DNA of 62,316 bases from Mesorhizobium carmichaelinearum (GTDB taxonomy: Bacteria > Pseudomonadota > Alphaproteobacteria > Rhizobiales > Rhizobiaceae). A program made the translations under genes and the position numbers. Below the pieces are notes generated by a model. It searched no databases. It was not told where the DNA came from and saw only the letters and a program-made list of their open reading frames with translations. Every line of letters begins with the position of its first letter. Positions within the stretch are counted from its first letter, which is position 1. Positions 23,658-33,239 of the stretch are shown in pieces. The stretch spans positions 1 through 62,316 of the forward strand of contig NZ_FZQR01000030.1 in NCBI RefSeq assembly GCF_900199455.1, written 5' to 3'.

Positions 23658-26603
23658 TTAGAAAAAGCCCTTCCGCTGCCACCAGCCGGCACGCTTCGGC
23701 TTTTCTTCAGTCTTGGCCTCCGGTTCATCGGCGACGGTCGAAGAAACCACCGGCACCACTGGCGCATCGATGGCTGCCGGCTTGCGCCGTGACGGCCGGG
23801 CCTTTGCAGGCTCTTCCGCGACGGCCGCGACCACCGTTTCTTCAACGACCGAAACCGAAGCCTCGACCGGCGTTTCCGGTGCCGCTTCGACAACAGTCGT
23901 TTCGGCGACGGCCTCGGCGGCTGCCTTCTTCGGCTTGGCTGCCCGACGCGGCTTCTTGGGCTTCTCGGTGCTCGGCACCTCTTCGCTCACCGCAGCCACC
24001 GGCTCATCAACGGCAGCGACTGGCTCGATCGACACAGGCTCGCTTTCGGAAGCATCGGCCTCCGAAGCCTCGGTCGTTTCGCCGGCGCTTGCCTCGGTCT
24101 CGCCTTCGCCGTCTTCGCGACGGTTGCGCTTACCGCCGCGCTTGCCGCGCCGGCGCTTCTTGCCCTGGCTGTCATCCGCAGCCTGCGCCGCCTCGTCAGA
24201 GGCGCCCGCAGCGATCGGAGCGGCATCGTCCGTTTCGGTGTCGTCATTGTCCGCCGCGTTTGCCGATCCGGCGAAATCGCCGGCCGGAGCGGAGACGGAT
24301 GAGCCGTCCGCCGGGGCGCCATGCTCGCGGTCGCGATCCCTGCCGCCGCGCCGTCTGCGGCGCTTGCGACGCTTGCGATCACGGCCTTCGCCATCCTCGC
24401 CGCCGGCAGGCCGCGGCTGCTGGTTCTGCTGTGGCTGCTGGCGTGGCTGCTCAGCCTGAACCACGACCTCCTCGTCTTCCTCGACGACGACAATCTCGTC
24501 CTCGGGCTCCTCCGGCTCGACATAGGCCGGCAGACTGCGCGCCTCGACAAAGCCCTCGGGCTTTTCGGCCAGGGCGCCGCGGAAGATCGCATAGTGCTGC
24601 GCGCCAACCGTATCGTCGGCCTCGATGGTGATGGTCAGGCCGAAGCGGCTTTCGAGTTCCACCAGTGTGCCGCGCTTGTGGTTGAGCACGTAGAGCGCGG
24701 TCGCGGCCGGCGTGCGCACCGTGATGTGGCTGCGCGAATCCTTGAGCAGGAATTCCTCGATCGCCCGCACCACCATCAGCGCGACCGACGAATCGGACCT
24801 GACATGGCCGGTGCCGCCGCAATGCGGGCAGGGCTTCATGGTCGATTCCAGCACACTGGCGCGGATGCGCTGGCGTGACATCTCCATCAGGCCGAAATGC
24901 GAGATACGGCCGACCTGGATACGGGCGCGGTCGTTCTTGAGGTGATCCTTCAGCCGCTTTTCGACGGAGCGGTTGTTGCGGTTCTCCTCCATGTCGATGA
25001 AGTCGATGACGATCAGGCCGGCCAGATCGCGCAGCCTGAGCTGACGCGCGACTTCCTCGGCCGCTTCCAGATTGGTGTGGAGTGCCGTGTCCTCAATCGA
25101 ATGCTCCTTGGTGGAGCGACCCGAATTGACGTCGATGGCAACCAGCGCCTCGGTCTGGTTGATGATGATGTAGCCGCCGCTCTTCAGCGTCACTTGCGGC
25201 TGCAGCATGCGGTCGAGCTGCGCCTCGATGCCGTTGCGCACGAAGATCGGCGTCGTGTCGCGGAACGGCTGAACCACCTTGGCGTGGCTCGGCATCAGCA
25301 TGCGCATGAAGTCCTTGGCTTCGCGATAGCCTTCCTCGCCGGAGACGAGAATCTCGTCGATATCCTTGTTGTAGAGGTCGCGCACCGAACGCTTGATCAG
25401 GCTGCCTTCCTCATAGACGAGGGCAGGGGCGGTGGACTGGAGCGTGAGATTGCGGACATTTTCCCAAAGCCGCATCAAATATTCGTAGTCGCGCTTGATC
25501 TCGGCCTTGGTGCGGCTCTCGCCGGCGGTGCGCAGGATGACGCCCATGCCTTGCGGCACTTCGAGATCGGCGACCACCTCCTTGAGGCGCTTGCGGTCGA
25601 CCGCGCTGGTGATCTTGCGCGAAATGCCGCCGCCGCGCGCCGTGTTCGGCATCAGCACCGAATAGCGGCCGGCAAGCGACAGATAGGTGGTGAGTGCCGC
25701 GCCCTTGTTGCCGCGCTCTTCCTTGACGACCTGCACCAAAAGGATCTGCCGGCGCTTGATCACTTCCTGGATCTTGTACTGGCGGCGCACCGGCTTGCGG
25801 CGGTTGCGCACTTCTTCCAGCGCGTCCTCGGCGCCGACCGATTCGACCTCGTGATCATCGGGATGCGAGGACTGTACTTCCTCCAGCATGCCTCGATCAT
25901 TGTCGCTGGAGGTGGCTTCGCTGCCCTGTTCCGCCTGCGGCACGGGCTCGGAAATCACATCGCCTTCGACAGAGGCGGCGATCGATGTCGGGCCGCCCTC
26001 GCGGGTTTCGGTTTCGTCCTGTTCGGCGGAACCTTCATCATGGCCTGATGTATCGGCATGCCCCGAGGTGTCTGAATGTTCGGATGTATCGGCTGCGTGT
26101 TCGATGATCTCGGAGGTGTGGGAGATCTCCTCGACAACGATGTCGCCATTGTCGTTGCCTTCGCTTGGCTCGCCGGAGCCTTCGCCTGCCTCGCCCGCAT
26201 CGCGCTTGTGCTCGCCGCGGTCGCGGCTCTTGCCGCCACGCCGGCGCCCGCGCCGTCCGCGATCGCGGCTCTGGCGGTCATCGCCGTCACCGTCCTCGTC
26301 CTCCTCGTCTTCGGCCTCCTGCGCTTCGGCGCGCAGCAGTGCCTGACGGTCGGCGACCGGGATCTGGTAGTAGTCGGGGTGTATTTCACTGAAGGCGAGA
26401 AAACCGTGACGGTTGCCGCCATATTCGACAAAGGCTGCCTGAAGGGAGGGTTCGACGCGCGTTACGCGGGCGAGGTAGATATTTCCTTTGAGCTGCTTCT
26501 TGTCCTGGGATTCAAAGTCGAATTCTTCGATACGGTTACCGCGTACGACGACAACTCGTGTTTCCTCCGGGTGGGAGGCGTCTATCAGCATCTTGTTGGG
26601 CAT
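23658..26603 (-). CDS. rne: ribonuclease E
   Basis: A 981-residue endoribonuclease that starts mRNA decay and processes rRNA and tRNA precursors. The start MPNKMLIDASHPEETRVVVV is typical. The S1 domain begins near 37 and is interrupted by a long acidic, Asp/Glu/Ser-rich insert of about 180 residues (roughly 95-275), as in other Rhizobiales. The catalytic core holds VAIDVNSGRST with the Mg-binding Asp, and the Zn-link CPHCGGTGH. The C-terminal 250 residues are low-complexity Arg/Lys/Ala/Glu/Val sequence, presumably the degradosome scaffold. It starts with a strong GGGGGGAAA ribosome site after a long leader. Confidence 0.97.
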   Translation of the reverse strand: MPNKMLIDASHPEETRVVVVRGNRIEEFDFESQDKKQLKGNIYLARVTRVEPSLQAAFVEYGGNRHGFLAFSEIHPDYYQIPVADRQALLRAEAQEAEDEEDEDGDGDDRQSRDRGRRGRRRGGKSRDRGEHKRDAGEAGEGSGEPSEGNDNGDIVVEEISHTSEIIEHAADTSEHSDTSGHADTSGHDEGSAEQDETETREGGPTSIAASVEGDVISEPVPQAEQGSEATSSDNDRGMLEEVQSSHPDDHEVESVGAEDALEEVRNRRKPVRRQYKIQEVIKRRQILLVQVVKEERGNKGAALTTYLSLAGRYSVLMPNTARGGGISRKITSAVDRKRLKEVVADLEVPQGMGVILRTAGESRTKAEIKRDYEYLMRLWENVRNLTLQSTAPALVYEEGSLIKRSVRDLYNKDIDEILVSGEEGYREAKDFMRMLMPSHAKVVQPFRDTTPIFVRNGIEAQLDRMLQPQVTLKSGGYIIINQTEALVAIDVNSGRSTKEHSIEDTALHTNLEAAEEVARQLRLRDLAGLIVIDFIDMEENRNNRSVEKRLKDHLKNDRARIQVGRISHFGLMEMSRQRIRASVLESTMKPCPHCGGTGHVRSDSSVALMVVRAIEEFLLKDSRSHITVRTPAATALYVLNHKRGTLVELESRFGLTITIEADDTVGAQHYAIFRGALAEKPEGFVEARSLPAYVEPEEPEDEIVVVEEDEEVVVQAEQPRQQPQQNQQPRPAGGEDGEGRDRKRRKRRRRRGGRDRDREHGAPADGSSVSAPAGDFAGSANAADNDDTETDDAAPIAAGASDEAAQAADDSQGKKRRRGKRGGKRNRREDGEGETEASAGETTEASEADASESEPVSIEPVAAVDEPVAAVSEEVPSTEKPKKPRRAAKPKKAAAEAVAETTVVEAAPETPVEASVSVVEETVVAAVAEEPAKARPSRRKPAAIDAPVVPVVSSTVADEPEAKTEEKPKRAGWWQRKGFF

Positions 26604-27253
26604 TATTTCGTTTCCCCCCGGCAGCCGTCAGCCACAGCTGGCGGGGTAAAGCCCGCTGCTGTGTGTCTGGAGAGTGGGTGCCGGATAATTGAATGTCCGC
26701 CGGACGGTGCCTGCGCGTCATGGCGGTGCCGCCCGCAGCCATACTGGCGCGGTTTGATGCGGACCTTTCCATGATTGCGCTTGAAGCCATCGTCACCAGC
26801 AGAACCTTTTGAACCAAAGCCCGGAAACCGGACCAGCTTGTTTGCTCATACAGAGCCGGCACGGGAACAGACCCGGCCGTTTTCCTCACGCAGGTGATTC
26901 CCCCGCCACGGGAGCACACCTGCGAAATTCGTCGCAATCACCTGAAGCCTTTTCGCGTGAAGCGAAAGGAGCCGCCTTTCATCTGACCCTGTAGCAGGAA
27001 GCTGCGGAGGAGGGCGGTTCCAGGATTGCAGTGATCCACTATCGCTTTTATGATTTGGCGGGTTGGAAGGCAACCCCGATTTCCGATGCCGGCAAAAAGC
27101 AGTTCCGTAACGTAAGCTTGGGTTCTGATCCTTGTGTGAAAAGGCTTGGTTAACCTTCTCTGGATACCAATCGTTAATCGAGTTCGCGCCTAACCGGCAC
27201 TTCGACGAAACGAGCGGGCGCCTGGCGCCAAACCGGGAGCGACTGGAAGAGAG
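26604..27253. other. 650-base divergent leader region between rne and the amidase gene
   Basis: No ORF with family resemblance or a credible start lies here. On the minus strand, just before the rne ribosome site, is a hairpin formed by GCGGG(C) and CCCGC near 26641-26656. A C/G-rich stretch of several hundred bases follows upstream, compatible with a long structured rne 5' untranslated region; in E. coli rne is autoregulated through such a leader. A/T-rich DNA with GTTAA and TTAATCG near 27140-27180 is the likely promoter area for the amidase gene. Confidence 0.5.
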
Positions 27254-28516
27254 ATGGGACTGGCAGGCTTCACAGGCAAGGGATGTCGTGTCGGCGGCCG
27301 GATTCTGGGCGCCCTATGCCTTCTGCTGCTGGTGGTGATTTCACAGACCTTTTCCTCGGTTGCCAATGCCGCCGACGCGCCGCTGGTGGCAAAAGGCTAC
27401 AAGATGGCGGGCGATGCCACCAAGATGCGCATCGTCATGGATTTCGATCGGGAACCTGACATCAAATGGTTCCTGTTGCGCGGCCCCAATCGTCTGGTCA
27501 TCGACCTGGCGAATACCAAGCTGGCCATCGACGCCAAGGATTTGAAGCCGCGCGGCCTGGTCAAGGGCGTGCGCCTGGGCGCGCTCGGCGAAGGCGTTTC
27601 GCGGCTGATCCTCACCGGCAAGGGGCCGTTCGCCGTCGACAAGCTGGATGTGCTCAAGAATGAGGACGGAACCGGCTACCGCATCGCCATCGACATGTCG
27701 GCGGCATCGGAGCGGGAATTCGACGCCGCCCTTGCCAACCAGGCGCTGACCACCGGCTCGACGGTTTCGACCGACAAGGGCGGGCGGGTCGGCACCGGGC
27801 CGGTCTCCAATCCGGGTCACCGCTTCACGGTCGTTATCGACCCCGGCCATGGCGGCGTCGACGGCGGCGCCGAGGGTCTGAACGGCACGATCGAGAAGAA
27901 TATCACGCTGGCCTTCGCCACGGAGCTGCGCGACAAGCTCGCGGCCGTCGGCAAATATGATGTCTTCATGACCCGCGACACCGACGAATATCTGCGTCTG
28001 GACGACCGCGTGCGCATTGCCCGCCAGCATGAGGCCGATCTGCTGATTTCGATCCATGCCGATACAATCAGCGTCAAGGGCATCCGCGGCGCCACCGTCT
28101 ACACCGTCTCCGACAAGGCGTCGGATCCCGAGGCGCAGGCGCTTGCCGACCGCGAAAACCTCTCCGACCAGTTCGCCGGCATGGTCATCAAGGACGATAA
28201 CAAGGAAGTGACCGACATCCTGATCGACCTGATCCGCCGCGAGACGCACACATTTTCGATGAGTTTCGCCCACACATTGGTCGGCCAGCTGTCGACCAGC
28301 GTCGGCCTCATCAACAATCCGCAGCGTTCCGCAGGCTTCAAGGTGCTGAAGGCGCCGGACGTGCCATCCGTTCTGGTCGAACTCGGCTATCTCTCGAATG
28401 CCAAGGACGAGGCGCAGCTGCTCGACGCCGAATGGCGCGGCAAGGCCGCACAAAGCATCACCAACGCCGTTGCGCTGTTTGCCTCCGCCCGGGCCGGAAC
28501 GGTGACCGGAGGTTGA
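27254..28516 (+). CDS. N-acetylmuramoyl-L-alanine amidase, AMIN plus Amidase_3
   Basis: A 420-residue exported cell-wall hydrolase. A signal peptide (hydrophobic 17-33, cleavage near ANAAD) leads to an AMIN domain about 45-150, which targets the septum or peptidoglycan in AmiC-type enzymes. The zinc amidase domain follows from about 190. Zinc ligands are H199 in VIDPGHGG, E214 in TIEKN and H268 in SIHAD; the catalytic Glu is in VLVELGYLSN near 380. It cleaves the amide between muramic acid and the stem peptide to separate daughter cells. The PBP1a gene follows 214 bases later, a conserved Rhizobiales pairing. Confidence 0.95.
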   Translation: MGLAGFTGKGCRVGGRILGALCLLLLVVISQTFSSVANAADAPLVAKGYKMAGDATKMRIVMDFDREPDIKWFLLRGPNRLVIDLANTKLAIDAKDLKPRGLVKGVRLGALGEGVSRLILTGKGPFAVDKLDVLKNEDGTGYRIAIDMSAASEREFDAALANQALTTGSTVSTDKGGRVGTGPVSNPGHRFTVVIDPGHGGVDGGAEGLNGTIEKNITLAFATELRDKLAAVGKYDVFMTRDTDEYLRLDDRVRIARQHEADLLISIHADTISVKGIRGATVYTVSDKASDPEAQALADRENLSDQFAGMVIKDDNKEVTDILIDLIRRETHTFSMSFAHTLVGQLSTSVGLINNPQRSAGFKVLKAPDVPSVLVELGYLSNAKDEAQLLDAEWRGKAAQSITNAVALFASARAGTVTGG

Positions 28517-28730
28517 CATGGCTGGCGGCGCCTGCAACCTGAGGCAGCGTTGCTGGATGACAACACCCGGTGCCTTTTATTTCCGGTGCGCGGTCACGAA
28601 ATCAGGCCTTGCCGTATTTTGTCCACATGGTGGCGACATGGGTTTTCGATTACGGATTGGGACCGGCTCGAAAGCTTGCGTGGAAGGCGGCTTCGTTTAG
28701 GAAATTCCCGAACCAAGGACTGGAGCGGGT

Positions 28731-31175
28731 ATGATTCGTCTCATTGGCTATTTCTTCGGCATCGGCACGACGCTGGCCCTTCTGGCCGCGGCGGGCGTTG
28801 CGCTTTACATCGGCCATGTAGCAAAGGATCTGCCCGATTACGAAGTGCTGGCCAAGTACGAACCGCCGGTGACCACCCGCATCCATGCCTCGGATGGCTC
28901 TCTGATGGCGGAGTATGCGCGCGAACGGCGCCTGTATTTGCCGATTCAGGCGATCCCGGATCGCGTCAAGGCGGCCTTCCTGTCCGCCGAGGACAAGAAC
29001 TTCTACAGCCATCCCGGTGTTGACATAACGGGGTTGGGCAGAGCGGTGCTCACTTACGTTTCGGGTGGACCGATGCAGGGTGGTTCGACGATCACCCAGC
29101 AGGTTGCCAAGAACTTCCTTCTCACCAACGAGCGCTCCTTGGAGCGCAAGGTCAAGGAGGCCATCCTTTCGTTCCGCATCGAGCAGGCCTATTCCAAGGA
29201 TCGTATCCTTGAGCTCTATCTCAATGAGATATTCTTTGGCTTCAACGCCTATGGTGTCGCCGGCGCCGCACTGACCTATTTCGATAAATCGGTGAACGAA
29301 CTGACCGTGGCCGAGGCCGCTTATCTGGCATCGCTCCCGAAAGGTCCGGCCAACTACAATCCCTTCAAGCATGCCGATCGCGCGATCGAGCGGCGAAACT
29401 GGGTCATCGGCCAGATGGTCGAGAACGGTTACGTGACCCCCGAAGAGGGTGCGAAGGCGAAGGCCGAGCCGCTTGGTGTCGCCCCGCGCCGCACCGGCTC
29501 CTATTTGTTCGCGGGCGAATATTTCACCGAAGAGGTTCGTCGGCAGATCATCGCCCGCTATGGCGAGAACGCGCTCTATGAGGGCGGCCTTTCCATCCGC
29601 ACGACCCTTGACCCGAAGGTTCAGCTCATTGCCCGCAAGGCGATGCAGAACGGTTTGATGAAATACGACACGCTGCGCGGCTATCGCGGCCCGGTGACGT
29701 CGATTGACGTGTCCGGCGACTGGGGACCTCCACTGGGCGCCGTCAAGGGACTGGAAGACGTTCCCGAATGGTCGCTCGCCGTCGTGCTCGACTCCTCGGC
29801 ATCCGGCCTCTCGATCGGCCTGCAGCCCGCACGCCAGGCGTCGGGCGACATCGTCAAGGAGCGTGTCGAAGGCACCGTCAGCAAGGACGACATGGGCTTT
29901 GCCATGCGCCATGTGGTCGACGGCAAGACGGTCAAGGCCAAGTCGCCGGCCGACGTGCTGAAGCCGGGCGATGTCATCTTCGTGCAGAAGAACGAAGGTT
30001 CCGACAACACTTACAGCTTGCGTCAGGTTCCTGAGGTGGAAGGTGGTCTGATCGCCATGGATCCGCACACCGGCCGCGTGCTGGCCATGGTCGGCGGCTT
30101 CTCCTATTCGCAGTCGGAGTTCAACCGCGCCACCCAGGCGATGCGCCAGCCGGGCTCCTCGTTCAAGCCGATCGTCTATTCGGCCGCGCTCGACAACGGC
30201 TATACGCCTGCCTCGGTGATCATGGACGGACCGATCACCATCCAGAGCGGCAACACCACCTGGACGCCGAAGAACTATGACGGCACCGTTGCCGGGCCGG
30301 CAACCCTGCGCTCCGGCATCGAGAAGTCACGCAACCTGATGACGGTGCGGCTTGCCAACGACATGGGCATGAAGCTGGTTGTCGAATACGCGGAGCGCTT
30401 CGGCGTCTACGACCACCTGGCGCCTTATCTGCCGATGGCGCTGGGCTCCGGCGAGACGACCGTCATGCGCATGGTTTCGGCCTATTCGATCATGGCCAAT
30501 GGCGGCAAGTCGATCAAGCCATCGCTGATCGACCGCATCCAGGACCGCTACGGCAAGACCGTGTTCAAACAGGACGAGCGTGGCTGCGAAGGCTGCAACG
30601 CGCCTGAATGGAAGAACCAGCCGGAGCCGGAACTGGTCGACAATTCCGAGCAGGTGCTCGATCCGATGACCGCCTACCAGATCACTTCCATGATGGAAGG
30701 CGTGGTGCAACGCGGCACCGGTGCCACCATCGGCGAGCTTGGCCGCCACATCGCCGGCAAGACCGGCACCACCAACGACGAGAAGGACGCCTGGTTCATC
30801 GGTTTTACGCCCAACCTCGTCGTCGGTCTCTATATGGGTTACGACACGCCGCGCGGCCTTGGCCATGGCGCCACCGGCGGCGGTCTGGCCGCCCCGATCT
30901 TCAAGGATTTCATGCGCGTGGCGCTGGACGGCACGCCCAATGTCGACTTCAAGGTTCCTGACGGCATGAACCTGATCGCCATCAACCGCAAGACCGGCAT
31001 GCGTGCCGCGTCGGGCGATCCGGGCACCATCATCGAGGCCTTCAAGCCGGGCACCGGTCCCGCCGACAGCTATTGGGTGATCGGCATGGGCGCCGATGGC
31101 TCCAACGCCTCGGGCGGCGCATTGTCGCCGCAAGCCAACCAGGCCATCCAGGACGGCGGCGGCGGCCTCTACTGA
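28731..31175 (+). CDS. mrcA: penicillin-binding protein 1A
   Basis: An 814-residue bifunctional peptidoglycan synthase. After a short cytoplasmic start and a membrane anchor (5-29), the GT51 glycosyltransferase domain holds E87 in SAEDKNFYSHPG and GGSTITQQVAKNFLL. The transpeptidase domain contains the active Ser in S476-S-F-K479, SRN as the SxN motif, and K677-T-G679 in AGKTGTTN. An OB-like region lies between them. It polymerises glycan strands and cross-links them on the periplasmic side. AGCGGGT is the ribosome site. Its neighbours, the amidase and prfB, keep the conserved rhizobial order. Confidence 0.97.
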   Translation: MIRLIGYFFGIGTTLALLAAAGVALYIGHVAKDLPDYEVLAKYEPPVTTRIHASDGSLMAEYARERRLYLPIQAIPDRVKAAFLSAEDKNFYSHPGVDITGLGRAVLTYVSGGPMQGGSTITQQVAKNFLLTNERSLERKVKEAILSFRIEQAYSKDRILELYLNEIFFGFNAYGVAGAALTYFDKSVNELTVAEAAYLASLPKGPANYNPFKHADRAIERRNWVIGQMVENGYVTPEEGAKAKAEPLGVAPRRTGSYLFAGEYFTEEVRRQIIARYGENALYEGGLSIRTTLDPKVQLIARKAMQNGLMKYDTLRGYRGPVTSIDVSGDWGPPLGAVKGLEDVPEWSLAVVLDSSASGLSIGLQPARQASGDIVKERVEGTVSKDDMGFAMRHVVDGKTVKAKSPADVLKPGDVIFVQKNEGSDNTYSLRQVPEVEGGLIAMDPHTGRVLAMVGGFSYSQSEFNRATQAMRQPGSSFKPIVYSAALDNGYTPASVIMDGPITIQSGNTTWTPKNYDGTVAGPATLRSGIEKSRNLMTVRLANDMGMKLVVEYAERFGVYDHLAPYLPMALGSGETTVMRMVSAYSIMANGGKSIKPSLIDRIQDRYGKTVFKQDERGCEGCNAPEWKNQPEPELVDNSEQVLDPMTAYQITSMMEGVVQRGTGATIGELGRHIAGKTGTTNDEKDAWFIGFTPNLVVGLYMGYDTPRGLGHGATGGGLAAPIFKDFMRVALDGTPNVDFKVPDGMNLIAINRKTGMRAASGDPGTIIEAFKPGTGPADSYWVIGMGADGSNASGGALSPQANQAIQDGGGGLY

Positions 31176-31196
31176 CGGGTCCGGATGCCGACCGCT

Positions 31197-31216
31197 GGGC
31201 TGGCCTGGGCCGGCCC
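31197..31216 (+). terminator. weak hairpin after the PBP1a gene
   Basis: GGGCTGGCC and GGCCGGCCC can pair with one G-T wobble and a tight loop, followed by CATTTCGCTTT. It lies 22 bases past the PBP1a stop and about 85 bases before prfB. The T run is poor, so it may only partly separate the two genes. Confidence 0.35.
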
Positions 31217-31300
31217 ATTTCGCTTTACACATGGCGGCGCCGTCCCTATGTATCGCGCCGACCGAAGTGTCACTTCAGCAACAGGACAAAATACCAGGCC

Positions 31301-32432
31301 ATGCGCGCGGAAACGCAGAATATTGTCGACGAGATCAGGCAGGCGATAACCCTGCTGAGGAGGCATCTTTGACTGGGATCAGGCCATAAAGCGGCTTGAA
31401 TACCTGAATGTGCGCGCCGAGGACGCCAGCCTCTGGAACGAACCGCTGGAAGCGCAGAAGCTGATGCGCGAACGCCAGGGCCTCGAAGAAGGCATTGCGG
31501 CGGTCAAGGGCATCACCCAGGCGCTGGAAGACAATATCGGCCTGATCGAGCTCGGCGAGGAAGAAGGCGACGAAGGCGTTATCGCCGAGGCCGAAGCGTC
31601 GATCCGCTCGATGCAGGGCGAGGCGAAGGCCCGCCAGGTCGAAACGCTGCTGTCGGGTGAAGCCGACGCCAACGACACCTATCTCGAAATCCACGCCGGC
31701 GCCGGCGGCACCGAGAGCCAGGACTGGGCCTCGATGCTGTTGCGCATGTACACGCGCTGGGCCGAACGCCGCCGCTTCAAGGTCGAGGTGCTGGAAGTGC
31801 ATGACGGCGAAGAAGCCGGCATCAAATCCGCTACGCTCTTGATCAAGGGCCACAATGCCTATGGCTGGCTGAAGACGGAATCGGGCGTCCACCGCCTGGT
31901 GCGCATTTCGCCCTATGACAGCAATGCGCGTCGCCATACGTCCTTCTCCAGCATCTGGGTCTACCCAGTCGTCGATGACAGGATCGAGATCGATGTTTCG
32001 GAATCGGATGTACGCATCGACACCTATCGCTCGTCCGGTTCGGGCGGCCAGCATGTCAACACCACCGATTCGGCCGTGCGCATCACCCATATCGCCACCG
32101 GCATCGCGGTTGCCTGCCAGGCTGAGCGTTCGCAGCACAAGAACAAGGCGAAGGCCTGGGAAATGCTGCGCTCGCGCCTCTACGAGGAAGAGCTGAAGAA
32201 GCGCGAAGCCGTCGCCAATGCCACCGAGGCGTCGAAGAGCGACATCGGCTGGGGTCACCAGATCCGTTCCTACGTGCTGCAGCCCTATCAGCTGGTGAAG
32301 GATCTGCGCACCGGCGTAGAAAGCACCAGCCCGTCGAGCGTGCTCGACGGCGACCTTGACGATTTCATGGAAGCCTCGCTGTCGCAACGCATCGAGGGTG
32401 GTGCTGGTGAGGCCGTGGCGGATCTGGACTAG
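31301..32432 (+). CDS. prfB: peptide chain release factor 2, expressed by +1 programmed frameshift
   Basis: The gene is in two frames. Codons 1-23 run from ATG 31301 to CTT 31367, then meet an in-frame UGA at 31370-31372. The next frame continues from GAC at 31371 to the TAG at 32430-32432, giving a 376-residue RF2 (join of 31301..31369 and 31371..32432). The site reads AGGAGG-CAT-CTT-TGA-C, with an internal Shine-Dalgarno and a slippery CUU before UGA-C, as in E. coli prfB. RF2 reads UGA, so low RF2 raises frameshifting. The catalytic GGQ is at 248-250 of the joined protein, in SGSGGQHVN. RF2 domains look intact. Confidence 0.97.
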
Positions 32433-32753
32433 CTCCGTCCGCCACCAAACCCGGATTTGCCACCGCTCGCATCTTCGTGGGACGAAGCGGGCGGGTTCAC
32501 CATCACCGACGACAACCTGCCGTAGTTGTGGGGAGCACCTTGTTGCTGCCCCAAGCGGCCCGGCGACGGGTGCGGGCCGGCCACGCAGCAATTTCTTGCG
32601 CCGACTCACATTTCGGCCCACCATTTGCGGCAGGAGGAGACAAAAGCATTTATGGCCGGTCGCGGCATATCTGCTGACGATTGGCCGCTGGGAAGACACG
32701 TTCCGGGAACGGGCAAGCGCAACGCTTGAACCTCGTTTGAAAGGAACGTTCCC
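32433..32753. other. intergenic stretch after prfB
   Basis: No gene is supported here. Directly after the prfB TAG the same frame stays open for 30 codons to TAG at 32523, ending WDEAGGFTITDDNLP. That may be chance or a decayed gene end. A palindromic GGAACGTTCC lies at 32743-32752, just before the next ATG, and includes the likely ribosome site. Confidence 0.5.
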
Positions 32754-33131
32754 ATGTTTGCCGCCAATTCCAGATCGGCCATCGCCGCTCCATCGGTTGG
32801 CCAGCTTGTCATTCCCCTTTGCGCGGCGTGTGTGATCGCGCTGCTGTCGGCGCCGGCCCTGGCGCATGACGCCAAGCCGACCGCGGCCAAGCCGCAAGGC
32901 TGGAGCTATCCGTTTGCCTGCTGCGCGAACTACGACTGCCACGAGGTGTCGCAGACCTCGATCAGCGAGCGCCCGGAAGGTTATGTCATCAAGGACACCG
33001 GCGAGGTGCTGGCCTACAGCGACAGACGCATCAAGGATTCGCCCGACGGTGAATTCCATTGGTGCGCGCATGAGGCCGGCCTCGATGCCGGCAAGACCAT
33101 CTGCCTGTTCGTGCCGCCCTCGTCCTACTGA
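32754..33131 (+). CDS. small exported Cys-rich protein, unknown function
   Basis: A 125-residue protein with a hydrophobic segment (19-35) and an LAHD cleavage-like site near 37, so probably periplasmic. The mature part holds CCANYDCHEV near 55-64 and HWCAHEAGL plus TICLFVPPS towards the end. These five Cys and several His could form disulfides or bind a metal. I recognise no named family, though PFACCANYDCHEV-type proteins look familiar from Rhizobiales genomes. AAGGAACG before the ATG is the ribosome site. Confidence 0.75.
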   Translation: MFAANSRSAIAAPSVGQLVIPLCAACVIALLSAPALAHDAKPTAAKPQGWSYPFACCANYDCHEVSQTSISERPEGYVIKDTGEVLAYSDRRIKDSPDGEFHWCAHEAGLDAGKTICLFVPPSSY

Positions 33132-33239
33132 GTTTGCTGTTTGCTGTTCAGCCGTAGAGCCTGCTGACAGGCAGTTGTCATGATCGCTTCTTTATGGTGC
33201 CCTGCCGCATGGGCGGCGGACAACGGAGAGGTGATGTTG

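Noticed and set aside
24897..26048. 383-codon ORF antisense to rne
   Set aside because: Frame mirrors the RNase E core; no start site or motif.
31410..32432. prfB starting at the internal ATG at 31410 (340 residues)
   Set aside because: Loses the N-terminus that the frameshift site restores; the shift signal is complete.
32706..32750. EcfG-type promoter (GGAAC with CGTT) before the Cys-rich exported protein
   Set aside because: The spacing between GGAAC-like and CGTT-like elements does not fit 16-17 bases.
31335..33071. 578-codon ORF antisense to prfB
   Set aside because: Lies over the well-supported RF2 frame; composition typical of antisense shadow.
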